A stretch of 64,000 nucleotides of DNA, taken from the NCBI GenBank assembly GCA_964525935.1, contig CAZGJZ010000003.1:124001-188000 (forward strand). The letters are read 5' to 3'. The notes beneath the pieces are model-generated. The model worked only from the letters and a program-made list of their open reading frames with translations. It was not told the DNA's origin and ran no database searches. The DNA comes from UBA2377 sp964525935. Lineage in GTDB: Bacteria > Verrucomicrobiota > Verrucomicrobiia > Opitutales > Opitutaceae. Positions 32,369-40,892 of the stretch are shown here, piece by piece. Numbering within the stretch: position 1 is the stretch's first letter; the number at the start of each line of letters is the position of its first letter. Position numbers and translations under genes: made by a program.

Positions 32369-32546
32369 AGAAAAGATCGCCTACCTCGAACGCCATGTGG
32401 TCGAGCAGGACAAGGCGATGCTGGAGATCACGGAACGCCTGAAGCGGTTGCAGCAAACTTTGCGGCTGCTGCATGAGCGCCTGCCGGACGCGGCGGCGGG
32501 TGACGGGGAAGCTCCGCCCAACGACGAGCGCCCGCCACACTACTGA
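32343..32546 (+). CDS. slyX: SlyX-family small coiled-coil protein
   Basis: 67 residues. A leading heptad coiled coil (QKILRLEEKIAYLERHVVEQDKAMLEITERLKRLQQTL, residues 3-40) matches the SlyX family, followed by a Pro-rich tail ending ERPPHY. The family's role is unknown. The start lies within the last 26 bp of the response regulator gene in another frame, so expression is coupled. The 3' end overlaps the convergent PDZ gene by 7 bp. Confidence 0.75.
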   Translation: MHQKILRLEEKIAYLERHVVEQDKAMLEITERLKRLQQTLRLLHERLPDAAAGDGEAPPNDERPPHY

Positions 32547-33106
32547 CGAAGGCGTGGCCCGGACCGGAGTTCGTCGACGCGGTCGATGCCGTGAAGGCGG
32601 ACATCAAACGTGAACCATGGCTTTTCGGTGAGGACGACGGTCTTGGGCCGGGTGCTGCCCTCGGGGAGGACCTCAAGGACGATCTTGTCGCCGAGTTTGC
32701 GGTTGATGAAAAACTTATTCAGGTCGCCGCCCTTCAGGAAAGATGCGGTCAGTTGCTCCACGGGCAGGCCGTCGATCCGGTCGATGCGGGTGCGCGGCTT
32801 GAGACCGGCGTCGTCAGCGCTCGAGCCGGGGCGGACCTTGGTCACATAGAGATTCACGATCTTGCCCGTGGCGTTGTCCTTCCAAGCGCCGAGGGCGAGG
32901 CCGAAGCAGAGCTTGGGCGGCGCAGCCAGGACCTGATGGACGTTGAGCGTCACGAGGCGCTCTTCCTTGGCCGGAGGCGGCGAGGGCTGGGCGGGCGGGG
33001 GAGTTTCCTTGGCGGGCTCTGCGGCCAGAGCGGAGAGAGGGACGGCAGTCAGAATAACGATCGCGCGGAGGGCGGTCGGCAGCCAGACGACGGGGTGGGC
33101 GTTCAT
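32540..33106 (-). CDS. Exported PDZ-domain protein
   Basis: 188 residues from ATG 33106 (MNAHPVVWLP); a start 18 bp upstream is possible. The signal peptide (ALRAIVILTAVPLSALAAEP) is followed by a Pro-rich linker (ETPPPAQPSPPPAKEE) and one PDZ domain: GKIVNLYVTKVRPGSSADDA, GLKPRTRIDRIDGLPVEQL and GDKIVLEVLPEGSTRPKTVV. There is no protease domain, so it probably acts as a periplasmic adaptor that binds C-termini or loops of partners. It follows the cupin gene by 49 bp on the same strand. Confidence 0.78.
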   Translation of the reverse strand: MNAHPVVWLPTALRAIVILTAVPLSALAAEPAKETPPPAQPSPPPAKEERLVTLNVHQVLAAPPKLCFGLALGAWKDNATGKIVNLYVTKVRPGSSADDAGLKPRTRIDRIDGLPVEQLTASFLKGGDLNKFFINRKLGDKIVLEVLPEGSTRPKTVVLTEKPWFTFDVRLHGIDRVDELRSGPRLRQ

Positions 33107-33155
33107 GGCAGCGGAGAGAGTCAATTGGCCGGGGGCGCAACCCCGACTACATCAA

Positions 33156-33656
33156 TCACTTCATTTCGGGCGTGGCGGCGCGTGCTGGAGCTGGCGCGAC
33201 AACACTGAAGGCCGAGCCCTTGCTGCCGAGGGCGAACATGACGATTTTCACGGACTCGGTGCCGCGGTTGGTGCCGTTGTGCAGCAGGTTGATGACCTCG
33301 GGGACAGCCTGGCCGGCTTTGTATTCGTGAATGCTGCCATCTTCCAATTCGACGGAAATGGCGCCTTGGACGACATAGGCGAAGCAGGGCACGGGATGGC
33401 GATGCCAGCCGGTTTGTTTACCCGCGGGAATCTCCACCATGACGGCCGTGACTTCGGGCGAATCCGTCTGCGGATAAACGATGGCTTGGTTGGCGCCGGT
33501 GACGGAGGTCTTCATCAACGGCGTGACGACGATGCCGGCGCTGTAGGGCTTGGCGGTGGGCGTGGCCGGGGCTGGAGTGGGAGCCGGTTGGTCGGCGAAA
33601 GCGGAGACGGCGAGCGTGAGGGAGAGAAAGAGGGCGGGGAGGCGGGGAAAGGACAT
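33156..33656 (-). CDS. Exported cupin-domain protein
   Basis: 166 residues from ATG 33656 (MSFPRLPALFLSLTLAVSAFAD, signal peptide). After a Pro/Ala-rich linker comes a single cupin barrel. Motif 1 is GKQTGWHRHPVPCFAYVVQGAISVELEDG, with His residues for metal; motif 2 is the weaker VPEVINLLHNGTNRGTESVKIVMF, containing one His. Such small periplasmic cupins are usually binding or detoxifying proteins, and no substrate can be named. Cotranscribed with the PDZ gene. Confidence 0.82.
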   Translation of the reverse strand: MSFPRLPALFLSLTLAVSAFADQPAPTPAPATPTAKPYSAGIVVTPLMKTSVTGANQAIVYPQTDSPEVTAVMVEIPAGKQTGWHRHPVPCFAYVVQGAISVELEDGSIHEYKAGQAVPEVINLLHNGTNRGTESVKIVMFALGSKGSAFSVVAPAPARAATPEMK

Positions 33657-33836
33657 GGGGAGAGAGAAAGGACGAAAAACCAAAATGTCGGGCGGAAAAA
33701 TACCCTATGGAAAGGCAGGATATGGCCGCAAAAAAGGCGCAGAAGGCGCAAAACGGACAGCGAGACTTAGATCCCTGTGACCGAGTGTTGCGGTGCGGAC
33801 GGATCAGCCTGATCCGCCGCCTGCGTGGTCGCCGGA

Positions 33837-34775
33837 TTACTTTCCGGACTTCACGCCGCTGGCCAGGAGGGTTTCGAAATGTGGCTCCTGCTCTTCGCGG
33901 GCGACGGTGGCGACTTCGACTTTTTGGAAGCCGGCTTTTTTCAGGAAGCCGTGGAGGGCGCTTTCCTTGAAGCCGAGCCAGACGTCGGCGTAAACCTCGC
34001 GGGCTTTTTCAAAGGTGTGCTCGTTGAGATCGAGGATGAGGACCTGGCCGCCGGGTTTCAGAATGCGGAAGGCTTCGTTGACCGCGGTCTGCGGATGCTG
34101 CGCGTGATGGAGCGCCTGACTGAGGATCGCGAGGTCGGCGGATTTGTCGGGCAGGGGGACGTTTTCGATGTCGCCGAGTTTGTAGGTGAGATTGGCGAGG
34201 CCGTTTTTCTTCGCGAGCTCGGTGCCGACTTCGACCATGCGCTCGGAGTTGTCGATGCACCAAACCTGCTTCGCGCGGTGGGCGAGCAGTTGGGAGACGA
34301 GGCCTTCGCCGGCGCCGAGGTCGGCGATGGTGATGGCGGGGGTGAGGCGGAGGGCGAGGTGGCCGATGGCTTCCCACGAGCGGCCGGGGCAGTAGTTTTT
34401 GCCGAGGCGGCCGGCGATGAGATTGAAATACTGCTCCTGCGTCTTGCGGCGCTTTTGGAGGATGCGGTCGAGGTTGTCGCGGTCCTCGGTGAACGCCGGG
34501 AGGTCGGAAATGGCGTCGATGGCGGCGCGGAGGAGCGCGAGCGTCTTGGGCGGGAGATTGGCGCGGAGGGAGTAGAAGGCGTTTTTGCCTTCGCGCCGGT
34601 CGGTAACGAGGCCGGCCTGGCGGAGCTGCGCGAGTTGGGAGGAGATGCGCGACTGGCCCATGCCGAGGATTTCCTGCAGCTCGGCGACGGAAAGCTCCTC
34701 ACGCATCGCGAGCCCGAGCAGGCGGAGGCGGGTGGGGTCGGAGAGGATCTTAAGGCTGTCCCAGGAAACGTTCAC
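33837..34775 (-). CDS. ArsR-family HTH regulator fused to SAM methyltransferase
   Basis: From GTG 34775 (VNVSWDSLKILSDPTRLRLL) the protein has 312 residues; the frame extends upstream to 35096, but that part is antisense to greA. The N-terminal winged helix is ArsR-like (residues 1-90; DPTRLRLLGLAMREELSVAE, MGQSRISSQLAQLRQAGLVT). The C-terminal class I methyltransferase (about 130-310) has motif I ITIADLGAGEGLVSQLLA and the acidic end VWCIDNSERM, plus GGQVLILDLNEHTFEKAREV. No Cys metal-sensing motif is visible in the HTH part, so an arsenic response is not supported. This fusion type suggests control by, or action on, a methylated metabolite. The ORF is monocistronic. Confidence 0.85.
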   Translation of the reverse strand: MNVSWDSLKILSDPTRLRLLGLAMREELSVAELQEILGMGQSRISSQLAQLRQAGLVTDRREGKNAFYSLRANLPPKTLALLRAAIDAISDLPAFTEDRDNLDRILQKRRKTQEQYFNLIAGRLGKNYCPGRSWEAIGHLALRLTPAITIADLGAGEGLVSQLLAHRAKQVWCIDNSERMVEVGTELAKKNGLANLTYKLGDIENVPLPDKSADLAILSQALHHAQHPQTAVNEAFRILKPGGQVLILDLNEHTFEKAREVYADVWLGFKESALHGFLKKAGFQKVEVATVAREEQEPHFETLLASGVKSGK

Positions 34776-34854
34776 GAGGCAGCACCGTGAGCGGTGGGGC
34801 GGGGGATGGCAATGCTGGGGGCGCAGTAGGGGCGGCGGGGCGCCGCACACTAGG

Positions 34855-34888
34855 GAAAGAAAAAACCCAACCGCGGGCGGTTGGGTTT
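34855..34888 (-). terminator. Rho-independent terminator of the greA-type gene (minus strand)
   Basis: On the minus strand AAACCCAACC (34888-34879) pairs with GGTTGGGTTT (34872-34863) with a 6-nt loop, then runs into a T-rich tract (34862-34855). It lies about 50 bp after the stop of the long GreA gene and ahead of the ArsR-methyltransferase gene, whose GTG is at 34775. Confidence 0.88.
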
Positions 34889-34936
34889 GAGAGAGGGAGG
34901 CCGAAATAGTGCGGGTCAGAGGCCCGCACTCCTGGC

Positions 34937-36784
34937 TCAGTTCTTGTCCGCGTAGCGGGCGAGGCTGAGGATCTTGTAGTCTTCCTCGGAGGCGCCGGTC
35001 TTCACGGTCACGGTATCGCCGGTCTTTTTGCCGAGGAGGGCCGCGCCGAAGGGCGTCTTGTAGGAGAGAATGTTCTTGTCCGGGTCGCCGTCCCACGCGC
35101 CGAGGAGCGTGTAGCGGCTGGTCTGGCCGGAGCCGATGTTCTTCACCTCGACGATGCTGCCGACGCTGACCTGGTCGTTGGAGGCTTCCTTGAAATCGGT
35201 GATGCGGGCGCGGCCGAGATCCTTTTCGAGGAGGGTCTTCTGCGCCATGAGGACCTGCTGGTCCTGCTTGGCCATCTTGTATTCGGAGTTTTCCTTCAAG
35301 TCGCCGTGCTCGCGGGCGGTGGCGATGGCCTTGGAGTTTTCCGGGATCTTCTTGGAGACGATGGTCTCATATTCCTCGCGCTTGCGCTCGAAGGAGGGCT
35401 TGGAGACGAGCAGCTGCTCTTCCTTGCTTTCGCCGTCGGCGGCCACGAGGGACTGGATCTTCGGGAAGATTTTGATGAAGCGGGCGAGGAGCGACTTCTT
35501 GGTGAGTTCCTCGAAGCCCTGGTTCAGCATCAGCGTGTTCGCGAGATCGCGCGCGGTTTCGGGATCGGCGGTCGAGAGGAGGTCGGAGATGAGATCGGTG
35601 TCCTCGGAAAGGATGTCGCCGAGCGGGATGCGGCGGGCGCTGGAGGCCTGGAGCGCCTCGTAGTCGATGGCGAAGAAGATGGAGCTGAGCAGGCGCGGGG
35701 TGATGAGGTCGTTGAGCAGCTTGGCGAATTTCTTCGAGTGGCGGTTCTTGACGATCCAGAGGAGGACGGGAGCGCGGAGGTTTTGCTCGGTCTGCCAGCG
35801 CTTGAGGGCGGCGGCGAGTTCGTCGGCGTGACCCTGCTCGACGAGGAAATTGATGCACTCGGTGGTGAACTTGCCCTGCGAGACTTTCAGGAGCGAGAAG
35901 AGGAGGTCGCGGCTCTCGATCGGATGCGTCGCGTGGACGAGCTCAAGGAAGCGGCCCTGGAAATGGACCGGGATCTTTTCCGCGATGGCGGGCAGGTCGC
36001 GGGTGTTGGCGATGAGGGCGGCCTGCTGGGGTTCGAAGCCGGAGGCATCGACGCTGAGGAGGGCGGCGAGATCATCGCGGATGGCGGCACCATAGAGGCG
36101 CTCGGAAGCGTCGAGCTGGTTGCTGGTTTTGACGCCTTCGACGACCCCGTTGAGGATGGCGCTGAGATCGGTCTTGAGGTCCTTCTTGGAAGACGAGCCG
36201 AGCAGCTCTTCGGCGAGCGCGATGCGGCGGCGGGCGGAGCGGGTGGTGTTGAACTGCTCGAGGATCTCATCCTCGGCGGAGACGGGCGTCTCGCGCAGGA
36301 CGTAGCACTCGGTCTTCTTTTCGGGAGTGGAGATACGCGGGTCCTTGGCGACGGCCTTCTTGGCGGCGGACCACCACTTCTTGAATTTGTCTTCGCCGAT
36401 CACCTGGGCGAGGACGATCTCCATCTCGATGACCGTGGCGGCGTTGTTCGGGTAGGCTTCGAGGGCCTCGACGACGAGCTGGGCGGGATTTTCCGCGATG
36501 AGCTCGTTGATCTTCTTGGGGTCGGTCTCCTTGCGCACGAGCAGGTGCTTGGCGGGGAGGACATCCATCGTGTTGATGCAGAAGGCCGGGTCCATGAGGT
36601 GACCCTTCTTATCCTTGAAATCGATTTTCAGGCGCTGGGTCGCGTCGTCGTAGCTCTTGATCTGGCCGAAACCCCAGCTCCGGTGGACCACGTAGGCGCC
36701 GGGTTCCATGGCCTCAAGTTTGGCTTTGGAGGTCTTGAGGGACGGGTTTTTGGCGATGAGCGCGGAGACGGCTTCAGAATTCAT
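34937..36784 (-). CDS. greA: Long GreA-type transcript cleavage factor with N-terminal extension
   Basis: 615 residues from ATG 36784 (MNSEAVSALIAKNPSL); the frame is open to 36877. The last 155 or so residues are a complete GreA. The antiparallel coiled coil has the acidic tip ATAREHGDLKENSEYKMAKQ, which reaches into the RNA polymerase secondary channel to trigger cleavage of backtracked RNA. It is followed by the FKBP-like domain (VSVGSIVEVKNIGSG, LLGKKTGDTVTV). Ordinary GreA is about 158 residues. The preceding 450 or so residues begin with a tudor-like part (PGAYVVHRSWGFGQIKSYDD) and continue as helical repeats. Similar long GreA forms are known in Chlamydiae, so this fits the PVC group. 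Confidence 0.88.
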   Translation of the reverse strand: MNSEAVSALIAKNPSLKTSKAKLEAMEPGAYVVHRSWGFGQIKSYDDATQRLKIDFKDKKGHLMDPAFCINTMDVLPAKHLLVRKETDPKKINELIAENPAQLVVEALEAYPNNAATVIEMEIVLAQVIGEDKFKKWWSAAKKAVAKDPRISTPEKKTECYVLRETPVSAEDEILEQFNTTRSARRRIALAEELLGSSSKKDLKTDLSAILNGVVEGVKTSNQLDASERLYGAAIRDDLAALLSVDASGFEPQQAALIANTRDLPAIAEKIPVHFQGRFLELVHATHPIESRDLLFSLLKVSQGKFTTECINFLVEQGHADELAAALKRWQTEQNLRAPVLLWIVKNRHSKKFAKLLNDLITPRLLSSIFFAIDYEALQASSARRIPLGDILSEDTDLISDLLSTADPETARDLANTLMLNQGFEELTKKSLLARFIKIFPKIQSLVAADGESKEEQLLVSKPSFERKREEYETIVSKKIPENSKAIATAREHGDLKENSEYKMAKQDQQVLMAQKTLLEKDLGRARITDFKEASNDQVSVGSIVEVKNIGSGQTSRYTLLGAWDGDPDKNILSYKTPFGAALLGKKTGDTVTVKTGASEEDYKILSLARYADKN

Positions 36785-36866
36785 GATTGCGTGAGTGAGG
36801 GCCTGAACGGGAGAGTTGAGCGTATAATGACGAACCTTGTCAAACAGTGTGTCACCCACCTCTTTT

Positions 36867-38225
36867 ATGCGCTCCAACGCTGAATCGACCCGCCCTTCCG
36901 CGTGGCTGGCCGCCGCCCGTCTCCTGGCCCGCTGGCTGGATCGCCGCGAACGCGTGGACGAACTCTTCGATTCGCTGCCTGCCGGCCTGACCGGGGTCGA
37001 ACGCGCCCGCTGCCAGCACCTGGTATTTGGCGTAGTGCGGCATTATGGACGGTTGGAGGCGGCGCTGGGCCGGCTGGTGTCGCATCCGCCGCGTTTTCCG
37101 ACGCGGGCGGTATTATTTGTGGCGGGCTATGAGCTGCTGGAAGCGGCGGATCAGCCAGCCGAGGACGGTTTGGTGGCCAAAATCGTGCACCATGCAGTGG
37201 ATCAGGCGAAGGTGCTGGCGAGCCCGGCGGAAGCGCGGTTGGTCAACGCCGTGGTGCGCAAACTGGCGCCCCTGTTGGCGGAACCGCCGCCCTCGAAGCT
37301 GGCGACGGCAGATGCGCTGGCGGTTTACTTTTCACATCCCGAGTGGCTGGTGAAACGCTGGTTGTTGCAATTCGGCGCCGAGCCGACGCGGCAACTGTTG
37401 GAGTGGAATCAAAAGCCGGCGCCGGTTTATGCGCGGCTGCGCCCCGGAGCGAATGGAGCGTTGCCGGAAGTGCCGGCGTTTTTGACGCCGACGCCGTGGG
37501 GAGGTTTTTATGAAGTGGCCTCGGGGCACTGGTCGAAGGTCGAGCCGTTGCTGCGGAGCGGGCAGATTTATTTGCAGGATCCGGGCACGCGGTTGTCGGT
37601 CGGGCTGCTCGCACCGCAAAAGGGCGAGACCGTGCTCGATGTATGCGCGGCGCCGGGCGGCAAGAGCTTGTTGATCGCGGATACGATGGGCGCCGGCCGC
37701 GTGGTTGCGATGGATCTGCCGGTGGCGGACGAGTTCATCAACGCGAAGGCCGTGCCGGGCAGGCCTTCGCCGCGCATCGAGCGGTTGAAGGAAAATCTTT
37801 CGCGCGCCCACGGCGTCGAGGTCGCGCTCGTGCTGGGCGACGTGCAAAAAGGCGCGGCGGGATTTCTCAAGGAACACAATCTGCCGGTGGAGTATACCGC
37901 GGTGCTGATTGATGTGCCGTGTTCGAATACCGGCGTGATGCGGCATCGCGTCGACGTGAAATGGCGGCTGCAGGAGGGCGATTTCCAAAAGCACGCCCAG
38001 CAGCAGCTGGCGTTGTTACACGCGGCGGCGCGACTCGTGGCGCCGGGCGGGCGGCTGGTTTATTCGACGTGCAGCATCGATGCCGAGGAGAACGAGAACG
38101 TCATCAAGGCGTTCTTCGACAGCCGTGCGGGTGGCCCGTTCAAGCTCGAGGCGAAGGCCACGAGCCAGCCGTGGGTAACGGGGCACGACGGCGCGGGCGT
38201 GTTCTTGCTGAAGAAGACCAGTTGA
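36867..38225 (+). CDS. rsmB: 16S rRNA (cytosine-967-C5)-methyltransferase RsmB
   Basis: 452 residues from ATG 36867 (MRSNAESTRPSAWLAAARLL). The N-terminal NusB-like RNA-binding domain spans about 10-145. The C-terminal Rossmann methyltransferase has motif I VLDVCAAPGGKSLLIADTMG, motif IV with a Cys in LIDVPCSNTGVMRHRVDVKW, and motif VI with the catalytic Cys in VYSTCSIDAEENENVI. It transfers a methyl group from SAM to C5 of a 16S rRNA cytidine. Spacing and length match the family. It is divergent from greA with an 82-bp gap. The stop codon lies inside an inverted repeat. Confidence 0.92.
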   Translation: MRSNAESTRPSAWLAAARLLARWLDRRERVDELFDSLPAGLTGVERARCQHLVFGVVRHYGRLEAALGRLVSHPPRFPTRAVLFVAGYELLEAADQPAEDGLVAKIVHHAVDQAKVLASPAEARLVNAVVRKLAPLLAEPPPSKLATADALAVYFSHPEWLVKRWLLQFGAEPTRQLLEWNQKPAPVYARLRPGANGALPEVPAFLTPTPWGGFYEVASGHWSKVEPLLRSGQIYLQDPGTRLSVGLLAPQKGETVLDVCAAPGGKSLLIADTMGAGRVVAMDLPVADEFINAKAVPGRPSPRIERLKENLSRAHGVEVALVLGDVQKGAAGFLKEHNLPVEYTAVLIDVPCSNTGVMRHRVDVKWRLQEGDFQKHAQQQLALLHAAARLVAPGGRLVYSTCSIDAEENENVIKAFFDSRAGGPFKLEAKATSQPWVTGHDGAGVFLLKKTS

Positions 38226-38278
38226 GGGTTGAGAGCTGAGAGTTGAGAGAACCGAATTTCAGGCTCTCAACCCTCAAC
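38221..38278. repeat. Inverted word repeat at the rsmB 3' end
   Basis: GTTGAGGGTTGAGAGC (38221-38236) and its exact complement at 38263-38278 form a 16-bp perfect stem with a 26-nt loop that itself contains a further GAGAGTTGAGAG word. The rsmB stop is in the left arm. The same words recur at 47839-47867 near purD, so this is a dispersed repeat rather than a unique terminator. Confidence 0.7.
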
Positions 38279-38312
38279 GCATTACTTTCAACTGGCCCGG
38301 CCGACCCGGGCC

Positions 38313-39497
38313 TCACGGCATCAGCACGAAGATCGGGATCGTGAGCGTGCTTTCCTGGGCGCCGTTCAGGAAGGTGAAGCGGATATCCTTCGCGCTGGCG
38401 ACGAGGGCCTCGAAGCGGAGGAAGTTCCACTGCGTGACGGGTTCGTCGTTGATGCGCGTGACGAGATCGCCGCCCTGCACACCGGCGTCGTTGGCCGGGG
38501 AGTCGGGCACGACGCTGACGACGCGCCAGTAGGCGGGCGTCTTTGAGAAACTCAGGCCGCTGCTGCGCCGCGGCGGGAGCTCAATGGGGCCGCGGGCCTC
38601 GCGGTAGAACGTCACCTGGTTGTGCTCCTGGTCGAAGGTGACGGTAAAATACTTCAGGATTTCGGCGCCGATGGCAGTGAGGCCGTCAGTCACGTCGACG
38701 ATCGGCTGGTTGATCGTGTAGTCGCCAAGCACGAGTGGCTGGCGCCAACGGCCGATGTGTTGGAGATGGTCGCCAGTAAGTGTGCCGACGGCGACGCCGG
38801 GGCGCGGGAGCGTGGCGAAATCGGTGGCGAGGCCGGAGAGATTGAGGCTGAGCGGTGCGTCGCTGCCGGAGTCGATGAGTGCGGTGATGTTCTGGTCGCC
38901 GAGTTTGAGCGGGATGAGCGGGGTTTTGCGCTCATTGTTGAATTCGATGGTGACGCCGGGGCGCAGCGGCTCGGGCGTGCGCGGCGTGAGCAGGAGCCGC
39001 GAGCGCGGGTAGTCGAGCGTGAGCACCGTTTCACGGAAGAGGGGAAAGCCGAGGACGCCGTCGAGCTTTATGCCGAGGTGATCGGAAAGTTCGCGGCAGT
39101 CGTGGATGAGCGCGCGGACGTCCTCGAAGCGCGCGCCGCCGAGGTCGAGGCGCCGCAGCGTGACCGGGGCGAGCAACACGCTGCCACCGTTGGCGGAGCG
39201 GACGCGGACCTTGGGGGTGCTTTCGGGCGGCTGGTTTTTCGCCGGATAACGGGCGGCGAGCTCAGGCGTGACGAGCGTCGTGGATGAACCCGTGTCGATG
39301 AGGAAATGGTAGGGGCCGTGCTTGTCCCACTTGGTTTCGACGATGAGGTAGTTGCCGACGGTCGCGGCGGGCACGACGACGAGCGGCGTGTCGACGGTCG
39401 TGCGGCCGGGGCGCGGGGACTCGCGATGCAGGGTTGCGCAACCGCCGGCCAGCAGTGCGAAGGCGCAAAGCAGAACGAAGGTGGCGCGGGGGTTCAT
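38313..39497 (-). CDS. Lipoprotein with two retropepsin-like aspartyl protease domains and a PDZ domain
   Basis: 394 residues from ATG 39497. The lipoprotein signal is MNPRATFVLLCAFALLAGGC. The first pepsin-like half has HFLIDTGSSTTLVTPELAAR (catalytic DTG) and ends in a LDGVLGFPLFRETVL flap/psi region. The second has ALIDSGSDAPLSLNL (DSG) and GAEILKYFTVTFD. A C-terminal PDZ domain (about 310-385) reads YWRVVSVVPDSPANDAGVQG and GDLVTRINDEPVTQ. Single retropepsin-PDZ proteins are common; here two DTG/DSG halves in one chain could form an internal dimer. It is a periplasm-facing, outer-membrane-anchored protease candidate. The start overlaps the MFS gene stop by 4 bp. Confidence 0.83.
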   Translation of the reverse strand: MNPRATFVLLCAFALLAGGCATLHRESPRPGRTTVDTPLVVVPAATVGNYLIVETKWDKHGPYHFLIDTGSSTTLVTPELAARYPAKNQPPESTPKVRVRSANGGSVLLAPVTLRRLDLGGARFEDVRALIHDCRELSDHLGIKLDGVLGFPLFRETVLTLDYPRSRLLLTPRTPEPLRPGVTIEFNNERKTPLIPLKLGDQNITALIDSGSDAPLSLNLSGLATDFATLPRPGVAVGTLTGDHLQHIGRWRQPLVLGDYTINQPIVDVTDGLTAIGAEILKYFTVTFDQEHNQVTFYREARGPIELPPRRSSGLSFSKTPAYWRVVSVVPDSPANDAGVQGGDLVTRINDEPVTQWNFLRFEALVASAKDIRFTFLNGAQESTLTIPIFVLMP

Positions 39498-40822
39498 TTG
39501 ACCGGCTTGGGCAGGCGCAGGCTGAGCCAGCCTGCGCAAGCGGCGAGCACGGCGCCGGCGACGAAGACGGATTTGGAGCCGAGGATCCAAAATACCGTGC
39601 CGGCGATGATGGGCGTGATCGCGCGGGAAAGCGCGCCGAGCGAGCGGAAGATCCCGAGCACGCGGCCCTGTTCGCTCTCAGATGAGTAGAGCGAGATCAG
39701 GCCGGTGGAGGCGGGGTTCACGAAACCGGAGCCGAGCGCGAGCGCCGCGAGGCCGGCGTAGAGCATCCACGGCGCGGTGGCGAAGCCGATGAGCAGCAAG
39801 CCGGCGCACGAGACGACGAGCCCGCTGCTGAGGACGCGAATCTCGTCCACCTTGAGCAGCAGCTTGCGGACAATGAGGCCCTGCGTGACGATGGCGCAGA
39901 GGCCGAGGAAACCGAGGAGGAAGCCGTTCTCGCGCGCGGTGTAGCCGAAGCGCTCGGCGGCGAGGAAGGTGAGCGAGGTTTCCATCGCGACAAACGCGAG
40001 CGAGTAGATGAAGGCGACGACGTTGGTCTGGCGGACGGCGGCGTTGTCGAGGCCGAGGATGGCGGTGAGGGGATTGCGGATGCGCGGGTCGCGGGACTCG
40101 GCGCGCACGGCGGGCGTGAGCGTTTCCTTAAAACGCAGTGAGATCCACACGAAGTTCACGAGGCACAGGCCGAGCGCGATAAGCGCAGGCACGGAGAACG
40201 GATTGAGGCCGAGTTTCGCGAGAGCGGGGGCGTAATCGAGCAGGTTGAAGTGGACGGTGAGGGCGCCGAGCGTGGGGCCGGTGACGAGGCCGAGGCCGAA
40301 AGCGGCGCCGACGACGCCCATCGCGCGCGAGCGTTCGGCGCGGCTGGTGACATCGGCGACGGCGGCGGTGGCAACGGAGATGTTGCCGCTGAAGGCGCCG
40401 CAGACGATGCGCGAGAGCAGGAACAGCCAGAACGAGCCGCTGCACACCCACACGAGGTAGCCGAGCGCGGTGCCGGCGACGGTCATGAGCAGGACGCCAC
40501 GGCGGCCGCGGCGGTCGGAGACGGCGCCCCAGAACGGCGCGAAGACAAACTGCAGGATCGAGAAAAACGAGCTGAGCACGCCGCCGAAGAGGACGGCGGC
40601 GAAGTTGCTGTCGCGGCCGAGGGCGTGGGCGACGGCGCCGGTTTGCGCGAGCAGCCAGCCGAGGACGCCGGTGTGGCCGTCGATCTTGAGGTAGTAGTCC
40701 AGCAGGTCCGGCCCGAGCGGGAAGATGATCGAGAAGCCGATCAGGTCGATGTAGAGCGTGAGAAAGATCACGCCGAGCGAGAGCGGGCGGGCGGGCTGCG
40801 AGGTGGCGGGAGCGGTGGACAC
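39494..40822 (-). CDS. MFS transporter (TetA-like 12-helix)
   Basis: 442 residues from GTG 40822 (VSTAPATSQPARPLSLGVIF); the frame is open to 41209 but overlaps the MmcQ gene. Hydrophobic helices begin with LGVIFLTLYIDLIGFSIIFP. The MFS motif A is in the helix 2-3 loop (FAPFWGAVSDRRGRRGVLLM), with an antiporter-type segment AFGLGLVTGPTLGALTV. There are twelve predicted helices. This layout fits TetA/Bmr-like proton-driven exporters, but the cargo (drug, sugar or metabolite) is not known. It is translationally coupled to the retropepsin-PDZ lipoprotein by a 4-bp overlap. Confidence 0.88.
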   Translation of the reverse strand: MSTAPATSQPARPLSLGVIFLTLYIDLIGFSIIFPLGPDLLDYYLKIDGHTGVLGWLLAQTGAVAHALGRDSNFAAVLFGGVLSSFFSILQFVFAPFWGAVSDRRGRRGVLLMTVAGTALGYLVWVCSGSFWLFLLSRIVCGAFSGNISVATAAVADVTSRAERSRAMGVVGAAFGLGLVTGPTLGALTVHFNLLDYAPALAKLGLNPFSVPALIALGLCLVNFVWISLRFKETLTPAVRAESRDPRIRNPLTAILGLDNAAVRQTNVVAFIYSLAFVAMETSLTFLAAERFGYTARENGFLLGFLGLCAIVTQGLIVRKLLLKVDEIRVLSSGLVVSCAGLLLIGFATAPWMLYAGLAALALGSGFVNPASTGLISLYSSESEQGRVLGIFRSLGALSRAITPIIAGTVFWILGSKSVFVAGAVLAACAGWLSLRLPKPVK

Positions 40823-40892
40823 GAGTAGGAGTTGCCGAGAAAAAGGAGTTCCGCGCCGGACGCCAAGGCGCAAAGGGAGGTTCCAGCGGGTC

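Noticed and set aside
34776..34936. A possible SAH/SAM riboswitch ahead of the ArsR-methyltransferase gene
   Set aside because: The only structure I can see is the greA terminator at 34855-34888; the remaining leader has no recognisable aptamer core.
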